The translations under genes were made by a program, and so were the position numbers. Under the pieces are notes generated by a model. That model made no database searches and was not told where the DNA came from. It was given only the letters and a program-made list of their open reading frames with translations. Positions 62,587 to 64,000 of a DNA stretch of 64,000 nucleotides are shown here, piece by piece. This stretch comes from Streptomyces hayashii (lineage in GTDB: Bacteria; Actinomycetota; Actinomycetes; Streptomycetales; Streptomycetaceae), in contig NZ_JAHHIU010000078.1 in the NCBI RefSeq assembly GCF_024539815.1, forward strand, positions 146,739 to 210,738, written 5' to 3'. The stretch's first letter is position 1; each line of letters begins with the position of its first letter.

Positions 62587-63516
62587 TCAGGCGGCCGTCC
62601 GGTCGCGCTCGGAGGCGCCGTCGTCCAGGTCCGCCACGAAGTCCTTGAGCCAGGCGACGAACTCCGGCCCCAGGTCGGGTCGGTCGCAGGCCAGGCGGAC
62701 CACCGTGCGCAGGTAGTCCGCCTTGTCGCCGGTGTCGTACCGGCGGCCGGAGAAGACCACACCGTGCACCGTGCCGGCCTCCGCCAGCTCCTGGAGGGCG
62801 TCGGTGAGCTGGATCTCGCCGCCGCGCCCCGGCCCGGTGCGCTCCAACACGTCGAAGACGACCGGGTCCAGGACATAGCGGCCGATGACGGCGTACCGGC
62901 TCGGCGCGTCCTCGCGTGCGGGCTTCTCCACGAGTGCGGTGACCCGTACGACGCCGTCCTCGCCGGACGCTTCCACGGCCGCGCAGCCGTAGAGGTGGAC
63001 CTGCTCCGGCGCCACCTCCATCAGGGCGACCACGCTGCCCGCGTACCGGTCACGGACGTCCAGCATCCGGCTCAGCAGCGTGTCGCGCGGGTCGATGAGG
63101 TCGTCCCCCAGCAGGACGGCGAACGGCTGGTCGCCCACGTGGTTGCGGGCGCAGAGCACCGCGTGGCCGAGGCCGAGCGGGTCGCCCTGCCGGATGTGGT
63201 GGATGTCGGCGAGGCGCGCCGGGTCGCGCACCGCGTCCAGTCGCACGGTGTCGCCCTTGGCGGCGAGCGCCTGCTCCAGTTCGAAGGCGTGGTCGAAGTG
63301 GTCCTCGATGGCCCGTTTGTGGCGACCGGTCACCATCAGCACGTCGTCCAGTCCGGCGGCGGCCGCCTCCTCGACGACGTACTGGATGGCCGGCTTGTCG
63401 ACGACGGGCAGCATCTCCTTCGGGGTCGCCTTGGTGGCGGGCAGGAAGCGGGTGCCGAGACCGGCGGCCGGAACGACCGCTTTGCGGACGCGGGGGGCGG
63501 AGTGGGGGGCGCTCAT
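62587..63516 (-). CDS. galU: UTP-glucose-1-phosphate uridylyltransferase
   Basis: A 309-residue nucleotidyltransferase that makes UDP-glucose for polysaccharides and trehalose. The signature AAGLGTRFLPATKATPKEM (~17-35), VDKPAIQYVVEEA, GHAVLCARN, LLGDDLID and LVEKPAREDAPS are all intact, and length is normal for GalU. ATG 63516 was chosen because the protein then starts MSAPHSAPRVRKAVVPAAGL, typical of actinomycete GalU. Confidence 0.95.
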   Translation of the reverse strand: MSAPHSAPRVRKAVVPAAGLGTRFLPATKATPKEMLPVVDKPAIQYVVEEAAAAGLDDVLMVTGRHKRAIEDHFDHAFELEQALAAKGDTVRLDAVRDPARLADIHHIRQGDPLGLGHAVLCARNHVGDQPFAVLLGDDLIDPRDTLLSRMLDVRDRYAGSVVALMEVAPEQVHLYGCAAVEASGEDGVVRVTALVEKPAREDAPSRYAVIGRYVLDPVVFDVLERTGPGRGGEIQLTDALQELAEAGTVHGVVFSGRRYDTGDKADYLRTVVRLACDRPDLGPEFVAWLKDFVADLDDGASERDRTAA

Positions 63517-63966
63517 GCCGACGATGCTGGGCCATGCGGATGGGAGTACGCCGAGAGCCGCATGGGAGATTCCTGTGCGACGCCGGACTGGCACAGGGCT
63601 GCCACCGGACTGCCGTCGGTGCCGTCGGCCGGCCACTGGGCGGCCGTCGCGCGCGGGGCGTGAAGTCGGAGATTCTGTGTCTCATCCGGCTTTCCCCGTA
63701 CACAAGTTGAACCGGGCCGTCCGGGACATTTTCGAAAACGGGTGCGGCTACCGCCGGTAACTTATCTGAAATTCCCTCTCTTTGAACTTGGGTCACTCGG
63801 ACTCCTTGTTTCCTGTGAGGGGCGTGTGCGAAGGTGAGCCTCCCCTTACGGATGGGTCCGATCAGGCCAACACGCCTGGTCAGACCAAAGGTACGCACCA
63901 ATCAGGCACCTGCTTTCCGACGACGTGTTTTCCGTGCCGTTCGTCGGCTTGGAAGGAAATGGTTCC
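63517..63966. promoter_or_regulatory. divergent intergenic region upstream of galU
   Basis: 450 bases with no convincing gene. The part 63700-63800 is relatively A+T-rich (TAACTTATCTGAAATTCCC; TCTTTGAACTTGGGTCAC) and should hold the promoters of galU and of the gene starting at 63967. No clear palindrome is seen. Confidence 0.5.
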
Positions 63967-64000
63967 GTGCAATCCCCCAACCCCCCACGCCCGCCGCACC
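63967..64000 (+). CDS. start of a gene cut by the window end
   Basis: A GTG at 63967 behind GGAAGGA opens a frame reading MQSPNPPRPPH to the window end. Only 11 codons are visible, so the product cannot be named. Confidence 0.4.
   Translation, partial: MQSPNPPRPPH

Noticed and set aside
1..64000. CRISPR arrays, rRNA and tRNA genes
   Set aside because: I saw no spaced repeat array and no rRNA or tRNA-like sequence; a tRNA scan would settle the latter.

Overview
The window is high-GC DNA with Streptomyces-type codon use and actinomycete families, including a divergent third EF-Tu, Pro/Gln-rich membrane proteins and IS701/IS5/IS1634-type transposase remnants. About 1-52.9 kb looks like an integrated conjugative element plus degraded accessory DNA. 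About 52.9-64 kb looks like chromosome. No integrase, replication protein, rRNA or tRNA is visible, so the element probably extends left of base 1.

Layout. (a) 1-8.4 kb, + strand: a partial P-loop ATPase, a LuxR-type regulator, small unknown genes, three genes that look frameshifted, a Phd/RelE-like toxin-antitoxin pair and two small membrane proteins. (b) 8.5-16.7 kb, - strand: a 1,848-residue single-chain RNA polymerase in which beta-like and beta'-like catalytic halves are fused, two tightly linked unknown genes, and an HU-like DNA-binding protein. (c) 16.9-40 kb, - strand: a conjugation locus. It holds a VirD4/TraG coupling protein, a tail-anchored coiled-coil protein, a ClpB-like double AAA+ ATPase interrupted by a class 3 intein, two small secreted SH3-like proteins, a MOB-type relaxase, four VirB8-like proteins that form two duplicated gene pairs, a membrane-anchored lysozyme/CHAP cell-wall hydrolase, a one-TM protein and a VirB2-like pilin candidate. 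An XRE regulator at 40.3 kb diverges from this locus. (d) 40.9-52.9 kb: a defence and insertion-sequence region with an XRE-ImmA/IrrE metalloprotease and two unknown partners, a GajA/GajB-type (Gabija) pair, and transposase remnants. (e) 52.9-64 kb, chromosome-like: uppP, a Gfo/Idh/MocA oxidoreductase with a PmoA-like partner, a TVP38/VTT membrane protein, an AlkD-like repair protein, tuf3, a spermidine-synthase-like gene, a Pro/Gln-rich membrane protein, a thioesterase-like gene and galU.

The most unusual feature is the fused RNA polymerase at 11149-16695. It keeps the beta lysine motif, the beta' DFDGD metal-binding motif, both flanking conserved blocks and a trigger-loop-like TQ(x6)H. It sits inside a conjugation locus whose operons start from AT-rich islands sharing a short motif close to [AT]TCGA[AT][AT]G. 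I infer, without proof, that the element carries its own transcription machinery for its transfer genes. No VirB4-type ATPase is visible; the ClpB-like ATPase is the only other motor in the locus.
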